NCBI GenBank assembly: GCA_003427395.1
Contig: BFEA01000197.1
Coordinates: 596,616 to 619,509, forward strand
DNA length: 22,894 bases
Reading direction: 5' to 3'
Origin: Chara braunii
Lineage: Eukaryota > Streptophyta > Charophyceae > Charales > Characeae
Below, in pieces: positions 1 to 7,509 of the stretch. The number at the start of each line of letters is the position of its first letter. The stretch's first letter is position 1. The translations under genes were made by a program, and so were the position numbers. The notes below the pieces were generated by a model. The model saw nothing but the letters and a program-made list of their open reading frames with translations. It was not told the DNA's origin and did no database searches.

Positions 1-7
1 CACTGCC

Positions 8-108
8 TGAACAGACACTCACATTGTGTGAACAGACACTCCCTTTCTGCACGAACAGACACACTGACTGCACGTACAGACACACCTATATCTGGGCAGA
101 CATGACAT
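8..108. repeat. Short minisatellite, about 21-23 bp unit, 4-5 copies
   Basis: The motif GAACAGACAC recurs near 9, 30, 53 and (as GTACAGACAC) 74, with a weaker GCAGACATGA near 98. The spacing is 21-23 bases. Copies diverge to the right. The stretch from about 110 to 317 holds nothing else I recognise; a GTAAAG after CAG near 270 could be a plus-strand splice donor but the reading frame before it is not recognisable. Confidence 0.7.
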
Positions 109-317
109 GTATACCTCCTGACGAACAGGTATGTCCCTTGTGAATGACCTTTGCTTTAGTTTAGGATGTGCCTTTTGATATAGAACTGGACCTTTGACCT
201 GCTTTCACGTTTCTGGGTCCTGGCGAGATACCCCTTCACGATGCTTTACTTTCACAAGGCCTGTATCAGGTAAAGGCCCTTTTATAATTATACTGACCCA
301 TTGACTGACCGATTGAC

Positions 318-418
318 AAAAAATTGGACCATTTCTCGATTTATGCATGTCATCCTTGTGCAGGGCCCATGCTAATCTTCTGCATACCATTCCAATTTTA
401 ACGGATGTTCCAGAGGAC
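318..418 (-). pseudogene. U6 snRNA copy (full-length, mutated)
   Basis: On the minus strand this reads as a complete plant-type U6 snRNA of 101 nt: a 5' stem-loop remnant, TTAAAATTGGAA, the AGAAGATTAGCATGG core with the ACAGAGA-box region mutated (GTATGCAGA where ATACAGAGA is expected), CAAGGATGACATGCA, and the 3' end AAATCGAGAAATGGTCC. U6 is the catalytic RNA of the spliceosome, made by RNA polymerase III. The copy ends in six T residues like a genuine Pol III gene rather than in poly(A). No TATA box or upstream sequence element typical of plant U6 genes is visible in the 100 bases before it, and the damaged ACAGAGA box argues for a pseudogene. It lies about 420 bases beyond the 3' end of LINE copy 1, in the same orientation. 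Confidence 0.85.
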
Positions 419-839
419 TCACAGGAGAAGATTCAAAGGCTCAAGAGAAATGGATGCAAGAGTCAAATCCCATCTTGCCCCCCGTCTCCAAAAGATCCTC
501 CTATACAATCACCCATACTCAGATTGAAGTTGAAGTTTTAGCTCACGCAAAGGAACACAAACTATCCCACCTGCCATCGCCTCTCCCTAGTGGCTCACAG
601 ATCATTTTTTGGCTTCCACAGGGTCACACAGTAGCAGTCCCAAGCGCAATTGAGGGTCTCTCATCTGTTGTGGGGACTGAAGTATTCAAACACTATTGCT
701 ACACTTTCATGTTATTAATCAAAGTCAATAAATAACAAGTAATTCAAGAAGATACAAATCTATTCATTGAATAATATTATTAATATATTAATAAATTATT
801 AAATTATAATAATTCAATTCAATGATTTTCCATTTATTA
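419..839. other. Unassigned spacer, AT-rich in its right part
   Basis: From 419 to about 720 I see no recognisable gene. Open frames are short and lack family motifs. From 720 to 840 the sequence is strongly AT-rich (runs such as AATAATATTATTAATATATTAATAAATTATT shortened here to its A/T character) and lies directly beyond the 3' end of LINE copy 1. Confidence 0.5.
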
Positions 840-1205
840 AAAACAAACAAACAAAAAGGTCCTTATGGTCCTGGCTCCATATCCATTCTGGGGAGCGACA
901 GCCCGGTTCCTATTCCTCCGGCAAGTCAGAATGAAGGATTATATCATGAACACCCTCACGCTTCCTTCCGTCTGACCGAAGGATCCCTGACCAGCATTGA
1001 TTGCCCCGATACCGGAGGATTGACTGTCAGCTTGCCTTTCATCTACCTAAGTTTCCTCTCAGGTCCACTGTCTGAACCTGCCAAAAAAAATTGCCTGAAG
1101 AAGAAGAACAAGAAAGATAAGAAGCCAAGGCAACCAACTTGCAATCTGACATTTTGCCCTTGAAGACTATGCAGCCTGTGTTAAGACTTGTACATCTGTT
1201 TGGCT
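840..1205 (-). mobile_element. LINE copy 1, 3' untranslated end
   Basis: This stretch aligns by eye with 16960-17260, the 3' end of LINE copy 2: shared words include TCCTGGCTCCAT, TCCATTCTGGGGA, CGGTTCCT, CCGGCAAGTCA, CTTCCTTCCGTCTG and TTCCTCTCAG versus CTCCTCTCAG on the plus strand. In element orientation the 3' terminus is a short TTTG repeat (TTTGTTTGTTTGTTT) at about 843-857; in copy 2 it is TTTTGTTTT followed by eight A. The element is therefore read on the minus strand. No downstream poly(A) is seen in copy 1. Confidence 0.8.
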
Positions 1206-2463
1206 GACCTCACTGACTTCTCCACTCGACTTCCGAGTTGTGTAAGTCCTTCCACCGTACGTTGGAGTTCTTTAACTCTGCCACTTTGCCACCTGCCAGC
1301 CAAACCTTAGCGAATTTCGCTACAATTTCTCCGCCGTTGGTACGCATCATCTGGCAAAGAAAGTCTTCTTTTGTGCCACTTGCATAAAATCTCTGCTTGA
1401 ATCGAGGTCCTTGTCTCCGCCCACACCTCCTCCCTTGGAGTGGAACGACCCTCACTGGTTCTGGAACACCTTTCCTTCCAGATGGCCCGCATCGCTACCT
1501 TCCTCATCATTCCAAACCGGGTCCCCTCTGTCTTGTCGAATCAGGCAGGGATGTTAGTCCATAGGAGGAGGTGGATGGGGTGTTCAGGAAAGGACTCCAA
1601 GTTGAGAAGAGGGAGTTCCAAAGGTCTGATGCCCTAGCCCAGTACTCTGTCGCTTCTCTACAACGTATATTAGGCAGTGAAGCGTATCTTCTGGTTCATT
1701 AACCGAACAAATTATGCATGATTCTGCGCTGTCAGGGTCGTTCTTGTGTCTTCGGATGTGCAGCCATTGGTTGACCGGGCAGCGCCACATACGAGATTAG
1801 CTATTGGAGGCTCCTGATTTTGACCGGCCTGATTGATTTGGACTTTTTCCAGGGTATCCGAGAAATCTGACTAGCGCCCTGCCCGATTAGTTTGGGCCAT
1901 CTATTTCTAATTGTGGGATCCGGATCCTTGGTCTTGAGGAGTAGATTATAACCCAGTTTGACTGAGTGGTCCTGGATGTGGATGTTTGTTTTGACATTTT
2001 TGCTTCTTTCTGGTGTCCAGGCCCATTCTGCTGGGTCAAATTCCAAATCCTGAATTGTCGTATCCATTCTGCATTATATTGTTTTGTCCCATGATCCCAA
2101 GACTCTTTCTTTCCTAAGAACAAACGGATCTAGGACTGTTCTTTCCACGTCGCTATTCAGAATGGACGAGGAGCCATGAACTGATGACGTGATTGGAAAG
2201 GAGGTAAACACAGCCAGTCTATCCGACCCCTGCTGTTTATGAGAAAATTGGTAAGCTCTTGAGGGGGGCAATTCCTGCACCTGGACTCCCCATTCCCCAG
2301 ATTTCCAAGTCGACGCTTCACTCAACAGCTCCTTCCCGCCTTCCGAGATGTACTTGATGACAGTTTGCCCATTCTCCTCACGCCAATGACATCCCTTAAG
2401 GCAGTTGGCAAGTTCCAGGTCAGTCGACCAATCTTTTCTCTCGTCATCCCATAGATGACTCAC
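1206..2463 (-). pseudogene. LINE copy 1, ORF2 C-terminal part with Cys/His knuckle
   Basis: Broken minus-strand reading frames give the C-terminal third of an L1-type ORF2 protein. In order: WDDERKDW and LKGCHWREENGQ (about 2460-2350), STWKSGEWGVQVQ, AYQFSHKQQG, FTSFPI, then LGYNLLLKTKDPDPTIRNRW (about 1960-1890), the zinc knuckle CIICSVNEPEDTLHCL (about 1715-1670; pattern C-x2-C-x8-HC), and MRAIWKERCSR (about 1490-1455). The same order is found in copy 2 ([60 protein letters not shown]). Several frameshifts and stops show it is dead. In live elements this region follows the reverse transcriptase and is thought to aid RNA or DNA binding. The part at about 1800-2070 is missing from copy 2. Confidence 0.8.
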
Positions 2464-2639
2464 TTCCCAAACTCCGTGTTTTAATCACGAAGGCCATCGC
2501 GTAGTTCTTGGTTTAAACTTTAAACCACTAGTACCTTTACCGTCCGGTTTCGACAAGTGCGAGGCTCAAGGCCTCGGTAAGCCCTTTCTGGGCCCTGTTT
2601 CAGCAAAGTATGGCCGCCCTAAGTGAAGGCGGGCCTGAC

Positions 2640-3060
2640 GAGTGACAAGAGGCCTATTTTGTGTTCAACGCAACTGGGGGCGGAAATTCAGGCAGTTACG
2701 CAGCGTCAGTTGGATGAGTCCGCCCAGGCCCTGCCTACCAATATCTTGGGCCTCCAGGCCGTTTTCTGAATGTAATGGGTGAAAGCCTGATCCAGCAATA
2801 CCGCGTGAGTGAAGAAGGGGATTTATCTTGTAAAGCTCTTTCATCAGTAGTGAGATTATGACAAAAAACGAAGAAGAATCCCCGTCCGCCTGACAGTTGG
2901 ACACGGGTAACCTCCCAGGCCGTGTGGAAGATTCCTGGAGACTGGGGCTCAGCCACTTGGGGCCTACCGGAAGCTTCCGGGGATGGCCCAGGCCAGTCAG
3001 GCAGCCGATGACTGCCAGCCACTTTCCATAAAGTAAAGGGCCTGGCCGCTGGCCAGACAT
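2640..3060. other. Interior of the DNA transposon, unrecognised
   Basis: Open frames exist on both strands. A minus-strand frame covers 2665-3060 (131 codons) with no motif I know. A plus-strand stretch near 2655-2770 reads smoothly as STQLGAEIQAVTQRQLDE followed by SAQALPTNILGLQAVF, which has a helix-like pattern and could be a captured or decayed coding fragment. I cannot assign either to a family. Confidence 0.3.
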
Positions 3061-3075
3061 TCGGGCACTCGCTGC

Positions 3076-3342
3076 TTATGCGCAAGCGCTGCTGCGCCAG
3101 CTGCTGAAGCGAGTGCCTACCCGCTCACGGGCGAGCAGGGTGGACGCAGGCAGCCATAGCCGGGCTGGCCTGCGCATTGCTGGATGGTGTGCATGGTAGT
3201 CTTCGGGTGCATGTGGCATCTGTGTGGAGGATCGAGGTTGTGAGTGAAGCAAAGGACATACCTGGTGCTTGATGCGAACGGCATTGGCCGAGATCTGCTC
3301 GTACTTCGGGAAGCTGTTGACGTCACCAGAGACATTGTACAT
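3076..3342 (-). CDS. Hypothetical fragment inside the DNA transposon
   Basis: A minus-strand frame of 88 codons begins MYNVSGDVNSFPKYEQISAN and continues with AVRIKHQ. The first 30 residues read like a real protein (mixed hydrophobic and polar, few rare residues); the rest is Arg/Ala/Pro-rich and probably noise, perhaps because an intron or frameshift follows KHQ (the DNA there reads CACCAGGTATGTCC, which matches a splice donor). It lies downstream of the 47-codon frame at 3429-3572 on the same strand and could be a later part of the same decayed gene. Function unknown. Confidence 0.3.
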   Translation of the reverse strand: MYNVSGDVNSFPKYEQISANAVRIKHQVCPLLHSQPRSSTQMPHAPEDYHAHHPAMRRPARLWLPASTLLARERVGTRFSSWRSSACA

Positions 3343-3428
3343 AGGCTAGATAGGATCTGCCATTTGTAGACTGGGCGCTGAGCGCCAGATAGGGAATCGA
3401 CATTGGCTCATTGATGATGATGACGAGA

Positions 3429-3572
3429 CTATGCCAACATTGTCATTTCTGAGCTTTGTTGTGCTCTTATTTGGTGTAACTCAAGTTGCAATTCTGCTTT
3501 TGTGTTGAGGTCAAGACTATCTGGTTCAATGTCTATGATGCGGCTTGGTTTCTGAATTTCGCTATCGCTCAT
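3429..3572 (-). CDS. Small ORF inside the DNA transposon (47 aa)
   Basis: This minus-strand frame starts with ATG at 3572 and stops with TAG at 3429-3431. It begins MSDSEIQKPSRIIDIEPDSL and continues with a Leu/Glu/Gln-rich segment (LNTKAELQLELHQIRAQQ) that would form an amphipathic helix. It lies just inside the right inverted repeat, where a transposon gene would be expected to start, and its acidic then helical composition is that of a protein N-terminus rather than random translation. It may be the first exon or truncated start of a lost element protein; further frames on this strand (3076-3342) may continue it. I do not recognise the family. Confidence 0.4.
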   Translation of the reverse strand: MSDSEIQKPSRIIDIEPDSLDLNTKAELQLELHQIRAQQSSEMTMLA

Positions 3573-3725
3573 TTTTCTTGCACAAGTTTTAGCCTAGTCC
3601 CGAACTTTTAGGAGGCCGGGCTAAATCTGATCGGCGGCCATCGTTTTGTTTCAGCCTCCTGAAAGGTCGGAGGCCCACTATTTTCCGAACCGACAAAGGT
3701 ACTAGTGCTTTAAGAGGAGGTTTAA

Positions 3726-4104
3726 GAGAAAGCGGGTGGCCGCTTTCATCTCTCACCCACGGGTTGCCGAACACAGGTTGCCTCAATACCTCCTCTTTGG
3801 ACTTGGGTTTGCCCATCTTCTTCAGCATGATTTTCCACCATATCCGAAGCAGGGCAGTGCAATAGGGTGTAGGGGGTCTGACATCATTTGGGCAAGCTCC
3901 TCTTTGTTGATTTCTACGACCTGTGTTTGGAGTCCATTCCTTGTTCATCACCCAAAATAAACCAGACACGTTCGCTGGTGTCGCTGTCGGAGCTAAACCT
4001 CTGATACTGTCCAATGCCACCTTATTCCACGTTGTTCCTGATTTGGAGAGCAGTTCGACGATCCATTTGACTTGTTTAGGGTCTATGATACCCAGGAATA
4101 ACAT
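3726..4104 (-). pseudogene. LINE copy 1, ORF2 segment after the RT domain
   Basis: Minus-strand translation gives LGIIDPKQVKWIVELLSKSG, TTWNKVALDSIRGLAPT, ANVSGLFWVMNKEWTPN and KPKSKEEVLRQPVFGNPWVR. Copy 2 has the same series at about 18420-18030 (LGIIDP, IKWIFKL, WNKLALDSLRNLAPTESPAN, SGLFWVMNKDW, ASLWEPL in another frame). This is the connector between the RT thumb and the C-terminal knuckle of L1-type ORF2. The piece was once continuous with 2463 and downstream; the transposon at 2517-3718 separates them. Copy 1 ends abruptly at about 4104, so RT, endonuclease and ORF1 are absent (5' truncation). Confidence 0.8.
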
Positions 4105-4321
4105 GGAATAAGCTGCTCAACATGACAAGTCAAATGGATCGTCAAACTGCTCACCAAACTTCTCATGCCATTTATAACAAAACCCAACAACAGTCATTTT
4201 AACCAAACTTGCCACCAATTCATAGAGTGTAGATCATACGAACTACTGACAGGGAAAAAAATGAAAGAAAAATTTATAAAGACGTATTAAAGACCATTAA
4301 AAAAAAAAAAAAAAAAAAAAA
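4105..4321 (+). mobile_element. Inverted LINE scrap ending in poly(A)
   Basis: GACAAGTCAAATGGATCGTC at 4124-4143, extended to 4152, is the reverse complement of 4051-4078 apart from about two bases. In plus-strand translation it reads QVKWIVKLLTK, the same peptide as in LINE copy 1 (QVKWIVELLSK). The plus-strand stretch then runs through unassigned sequence to a 23-base A run at 4299-4321. This is either a 5' inversion made when copy 1 inserted, or a second short LINE-derived cDNA in opposite orientation with its own A-tail. Confidence 0.55.
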
Positions 4322-4424
4322 GACTTTTGGAAAAAGGATAAACATGTTATCATAGATATTAGACAAGTATATGCTATTATGCATGCATATAGCTATGCTG
4401 ATATAATCAAATAGAACTGCGCCG

Positions 4425-4560
4425 GAGGGAGAAGAGGACAACAGACGAGGGGCTGTGACAGACTGTTTCATTGGAGTTTTGCCGACTCATGAGTATGCTG
4501 AACACTCTACAGTCTGCAGAGCGCAGAGAGGGAGAAGAGGATAACAAACGAGGGGCTGTC
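4425..4560 (-). ncRNA. Tandem hammerhead-ribozyme-like repeat, 103-bp period (degenerate)
   Basis: GAGGGAGAAGAGGA (4425) and GAGGGAGAAGAGGA (4528) begin two copies of a unit on the plus strand, both continuing with ACGAGGGGCTGT. On the minus strand, between the two copies, the sequence reads TACTCATGAGTCGGCAAAAC, TCCAATGAAACAGTCTGTC. That matches the hammerhead layout of the intact core at 11105-11141 but with damage: CTCATGAG for CTGATGAG and TGAAAC for CGAAAC, and a broken stem II. Helix III can form as ACA/TGT with a GTC loop. One full unit plus a second partial unit gives two potential cleavage sites about 103 nt apart, the dimeric arrangement typical of hammerhead-bearing retroelements. 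Probably no longer active. Confidence 0.55.
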
Positions 4561-4612
4561 GATTGCTGTTTTTTTGGGTCCTTTTCACCAGGGCAAACGG
4601 ATGTCAACATAC

Positions 4613-4762
4613 CTGGTTAAGCTTTTCCTTAAGATCGCTTACTTCAGCTTCCAGAAGGGAGATTGTATGGGAATCCATGCGCTGCCTCTCCTCGTGTTTG
4701 CTCAGGATCTGAAGTGTGGCAACCTGGAGCATTTCATCACCATAATCAGATTCAAGTTTTTT
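4613..4762 (-). CDS. Candidate exon, coiled-coil protein (50 codons)
   Basis: On the minus strand 4762-4613 is an uninterrupted 150-base frame starting KKLESDYGDEMLQVATLQIL and ending SLLEAEVSDLKEKLNQ. Leucine and other hydrophobic residues at 3-4 spacing and many charged residues point to a coiled coil. It ends in CAG directly followed by GTATGT, a good 5' splice site, and both ends are phase 0 if the acceptor is the AG at 4764-4763. That acceptor lacks a clear pyrimidine tract, which is the weak point. It is unlike any transposon protein nearby. A second such segment on the same strand at 14627-14725 may belong to the same gene. Family unknown. Confidence 0.4.
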
Positions 4763-5036
4763 CTTTCACATGAGTCACATTTAACTTTTACTGGATTTCA
4801 TATTTTGAGACATTTTCTATAATTGTTTTCCGCTACGAACTAGCATGAGCTTATTTGCTCAACACAGTCACATTTTCCTTCAAACTGTTCGAGAGGCTGT
4901 GCTTTCAGCGTGCAATGTAAAGCCTCTACACGCCCCAAGGTTTGTTGATGAGGTCAGGTATCATCAGACTCATCAGAGTCATCGGACATATCTCTGGCAT
5001 CATACACGCACACTGATGGGACCACCTTCCCATGCC

Positions 5037-5192
5037 ACCTTTGTTTTGTTTTGTTTTGTTTTTGTTTTGTTTTGTTTTGTTGAAGAGGGAAGACCCTAAT
5101 GTTATCGTAGCCATCTGATTCCATCAGAATTCAAACTCATGACCTGCTCGTCAACAGTTACATGACATTGTGTACCATTGAGGGGCATCCAC
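5037..5192 (-). mobile_element. tRNA-derived SINE with AAAAC-repeat tail
   Basis: On the minus strand, TGCCCCTCAATGGTA (5186-5172) resembles a Pol III A box and GAGTTTGAATTC (5138-5127) a B box, about 45 bases apart as in tRNA genes. The element then runs to a 3' tail of AAAAC repeats (about 5041-5080 as TTTTG on the plus strand). A tRNA-like head, short body and simple-repeat tail define a SINE; the body is short. AAGGTGG occurs before the head (about 5206-5212) and after the tail (5034-5040) and could be a target-site duplication. The cloverleaf is not fully pairable, so this is not a working tRNA gene. Confidence 0.55.
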
Positions 5193-5281
5193 CAACCTGT
5201 CAAAAACCACCTTGAAATAATTAATTTAGTATTTACAAAAAAATTGAAAAAATGCTGTAGAATCATTCATACTAGAATGCC

Positions 5282-5526
5282 GTTAAACCACAAGTACGTT
5301 TCGCAGCCATTTTCTCAGAGTCGCGGGCGGTGTGCACGCTCCCGCGACTCTCGGGAAGTACCGGGGCAACGTGTCTCGCTGGTCATCCATCAGGCAAAAA
5401 GAGGCCTCGCATGCGACCTGTTTTAGCCTGGATGGATGCGCCAAGAACAGCATCCCGGTACTTCCCGAGAGTCTCGGCAGCATGCATGCACGACTCAATG
5501 GCTGGGAAACGTACTGGTTGTTTAAA
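5282..5526. mobile_element. Hairpin MITE (245 bp) with ~120-bp inverted arms
   Basis: The two halves are imperfect inverted copies around about 5405-5412 (CGCATGCG). Best block: GACTCTCGGGAAGTACCGGG (5347-5366 region) against CCCGGTACTTCCCGAGAGTC (5454-5473 region), identical over 20 bases. The outer ends also match: TTAAACCACAAGTACGTTTC on the left, and TTTAAACAACCAGTACGTTTC read inward from the right end, followed by GCAGCC/CCAGCC. No coding capacity. The end sequence resembles the ends of the 1.2-kb transposon at 2517-3718. The target-site duplication is not clear. Confidence 0.75.
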
Positions 5527-5884
5527 TGAAACCCATGGAACTGGGAATTTCTCTAACCCAATGCTGCTGATCCATCCATGAATCTTCCGACATACGTAAC
5601 GAGAACTTCTCGGTGGAGACAGACAAACAGGTAAGACTGCTATCGGTACTGAATAGTATTGATAGTATTTTTCTAATACCATAATATTGAATTAGAAGAA
5701 GATCAATCCAAAAGGTGCCTCCGAGAAAGAAAAGATGATATATGATCCAAAATGCTCCAAAATGTAAACTGATTGTTCAGGACGGTTTCTCACACCAACG
5801 CAAGCAATGAGCCAGAAAGGGGAATTTATTCCCACAAAATGTTGTATACATTTTGGCAGAGAGTGGCGTAAAATGGAAAAACTC
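5527..5884. other. Unassigned spacer
   Basis: I see no gene in this stretch. ACAAACAG followed by GTAAGACT at about 5623-5638 fits a plus-strand 5' splice site, preceded by an open frame SDIRNENFSVETDKQ in phase 0, but there is no acceptor before it and an upstream stop, so it is not called as an exon. Confidence 0.4.
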
Positions 5885-5982
5885 CATCCTTCAGAGCATC
5901 CGTTAAGTTGGAACGGTGCAGAAAAGATTGGCATGGCCACTTGTGACCTTGTGAAGGATGGTTTTTTTTTTTTTTTTTTTTT
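5885..5982 (+). pseudogene. Decayed U6 snRNA copy followed by a 21-base T run
   Basis: ATCCTTCAGAGCATCCGTTA (5885-5904) matches the U6 5' end GTCCTTCGGGACATCCGTTA with few changes, then GTTGGAACGGTGCAGAAAAG and ATTGGCATGGCC match TTGGAACGATACAGAGAAG and ATTAGCATGGCC. After that the match frays (CTTGTGACCTTGTGAAGGATGG) and the 3' third of U6 is missing. The homology ends at a long T run (5962-5982). It is the most diverged U6 copy in the window, so the oldest. It is not beside a recognisable LINE. Confidence 0.7.
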
Positions 5983-6800
5983 AAAGAGAGAAGTTCAGAG
6001 AACAAAAAAGAAAAAATACCGCATGATATAGCGGTATAACAGCCCTCTATCTTCTGTGTTTGGAGCCACTTCCTCCTAGAAATTGGAATAGCACTGACCA
6101 TAAATTATTAAATTGAAATAAATTCATAATTTTATTTTTTACAATCAATAACAAGGGCAGGCCCTCTGTGGCCATGCCACAGTGCAAGTGGATAGGCCAG
6201 TAACGTGATCTTCCCTCCCCCCCCCCTCCCCCCCCTTTTCTTTTGGGAGCCAAAGCTCAAGGTTGCTTTGGGCATGGTGGTTTCCTCCTGAGGCTCCATC
6301 TATTGCTGGGAACCACGGGTACAAAACAGGGTCTGTGTGGCTGTGTTTCTGATGTGATGTGATGTGGTTGTGCGTCATAAACTGCCACGCGAACAACCTT
6401 TTCTTCGCCCAGATGAGTAGAAACAGCCTTACCTGTCAATCTTTTTTTTTTTTTTTTTCCAGAAAAACAGGGCCTTCACCTTACAATCTTCTATCAACTA
6501 ATACGTGATATAACGACCCCCCCGACACTTTGTACACCATGAGAGAGCCAACACACCGTCCCATAGAACACCCATACATTCTGAGCCCCCGACTCAGACA
6601 GAACACAGAGCTGCAAGGTCCATCATTTCTGTGTGCTATACACCCATTCGATTTTGAGCACACCGTGCGGTTCTGCACGACAGAAGGGAAGAGGGGAAGG
6701 GGACGGACAGAAAAGAGGGAACACATGGGGAGCGGAGGGAGGAGAGGAGCAAGGGGCCAGAGGAACCTCATAGGATCCTCGATACCCTTCGGCAGAGCAG
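5983..6800. other. Unassigned spacer with homopolymer runs
   Basis: It contains a C-rich tract (about 6216-6236), a T run (about 6442-6458) and purine-rich DNA (about 6685-6765). Open frames occur on both strands (for example 6530-6808 plus, 6481-6771 minus) but none shows a known motif or splice-like borders. I see no gene. Confidence 0.5.
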
Positions 6801-7090
6801 ACTGCTAGAGACTGGCGTGAGAGGCCAGTCAGGGGTTGCGTTGCAGAACAAATGGGCTGAAGAGCAGCCACCCTTGCAAACTGCACAGGACCAATTTCGG
6901 TGTGGACTGTGAAAGCACTGCATCCACTTCTTGCAGTGGCAGTTGCTGTATAGAACAACATGGTGCAGACAGATGCCACAGGCAACATGGCTCCCACCTG
7001 CTAGGAATACGGAGGCATGGCGACCGTAGTTGTATGGGCACCTGTGTACGAATAGGACACGACATGTGCGGGTATCGGACATAAGTGCAA
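6801..7090. other. Unassigned, probable continuation of the repeat region
   Basis: Minus-strand frames here are rich in Cys and His (for example ACGICLHH and SCAVCKGGC around 6880-6990). The pattern is not one of the zinc-binding folds I can name. It borders the 185-bp duplication at 7091 and may belong to the same PLE-associated block. Confidence 0.3.
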
Positions 7091-7460
7091 TGTTGACTGT
7101 CACCATAGGTATGAAAACAATAACTTGCATGGGCTATACCCTTATAATCCTCACGAGATGAAGAATGGCGATTGCATGCCACCAGCCAAACATCAGGGCG
7201 GTCATCACCCCGCAGCATTGACGACGTTTCTTGGGAGTCCACAGCAGGCATTGCCTGCCTATGAAAAGGTGACGACGGTGACTGTCCTCATAGATATGAA
7301 AACAATAACTTCCCTGAGTTAAACCCTCGTAATCCTCACAAGACGAAGTATGCCGATTGCACGGCAGCCAAACATCAGAAAGTTCATCGCAGTGCAGCAT
7401 TAGTCAAGTAACTCCAGTTCGATTGGGAATCCACTGCTGACATTGCCTGCCTATGGACAG
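7091..7460. repeat. Two tandem copies of a ~185-bp unit
   Basis: ATGAAAACAATAACTT occurs at 7111 and again at 7296 (185 bases apart). Both are followed by matching words: CC(C)TYRTAATCCTCAC, GATGAAG/GACGAAG, CGATTGCA, CAGCCAAACATCAG, GCAGCATT, CATTGCCTGCCTATG. Identity is moderate, so the duplication is old. In one minus-strand frame both units encode a similar peptide (DVWLPCNRHTSSCEDYEG versus DVWLVACNRHSSSREDYKG), which might be a repeated protein segment of the element. Confidence 0.75.
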
Positions 7461-7509
7461 GCGATGATGAGGCCTGATCCAGCGTAAGTACCTTTAGCTG
7501 TTGCAAGAT

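Larger units (their letters stand above)
2517..3718. mobile_element. DNA transposon with ~90-bp imperfect terminal inverted repeats, inserted in LINE copy 1
   Basis: The left end (2519-2617) and the reverse complement of the right end (3630-3716) share TTAAA, CACTAGTACCTTT, a CGGTT run, a CTGTTTCAG/GCTGAAAC-type block and TATGGCCGCC/GATGGCCGCC. The flanking LINE sequence resumes exactly on both sides, as shown by alignment to copy 2 (GGCCATC...CTCTC). GGTTTAA occurs at 2510-2516 and 3719-3725 and is the likely target-site duplication (7 identical bases, possibly 8-9 in all). The ends also contain CACTA...TAGTG, as in CACTA elements, but homology of the two ends runs outside those bases and no 3-bp duplication fits there. 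No transposase is recognised, so it looks non-autonomous. Length about 1.2 kb. Confidence 0.75.

Noticed and set aside
205-390. 61-codon minus-strand frame
   Set aside because: It is a conceptual translation through the U6 copy; U6 is not coding.
2522-3709. CACTA-superfamily assignment of the 1.2-kb transposon
   Set aside because: CACTA/TAGTG is present, but end homology extends beyond it and no 3-bp duplication flanks it.
4954-5036. Minus-strand acidic peptide VYDARDMSDDSDESDDT then stop, after a TCCCATCAG acceptor-like site
   Set aside because: It looks protein-like, but a stop follows at once, there is no donor, and the SINE tail precedes it. Too weak to call as a terminal exon.
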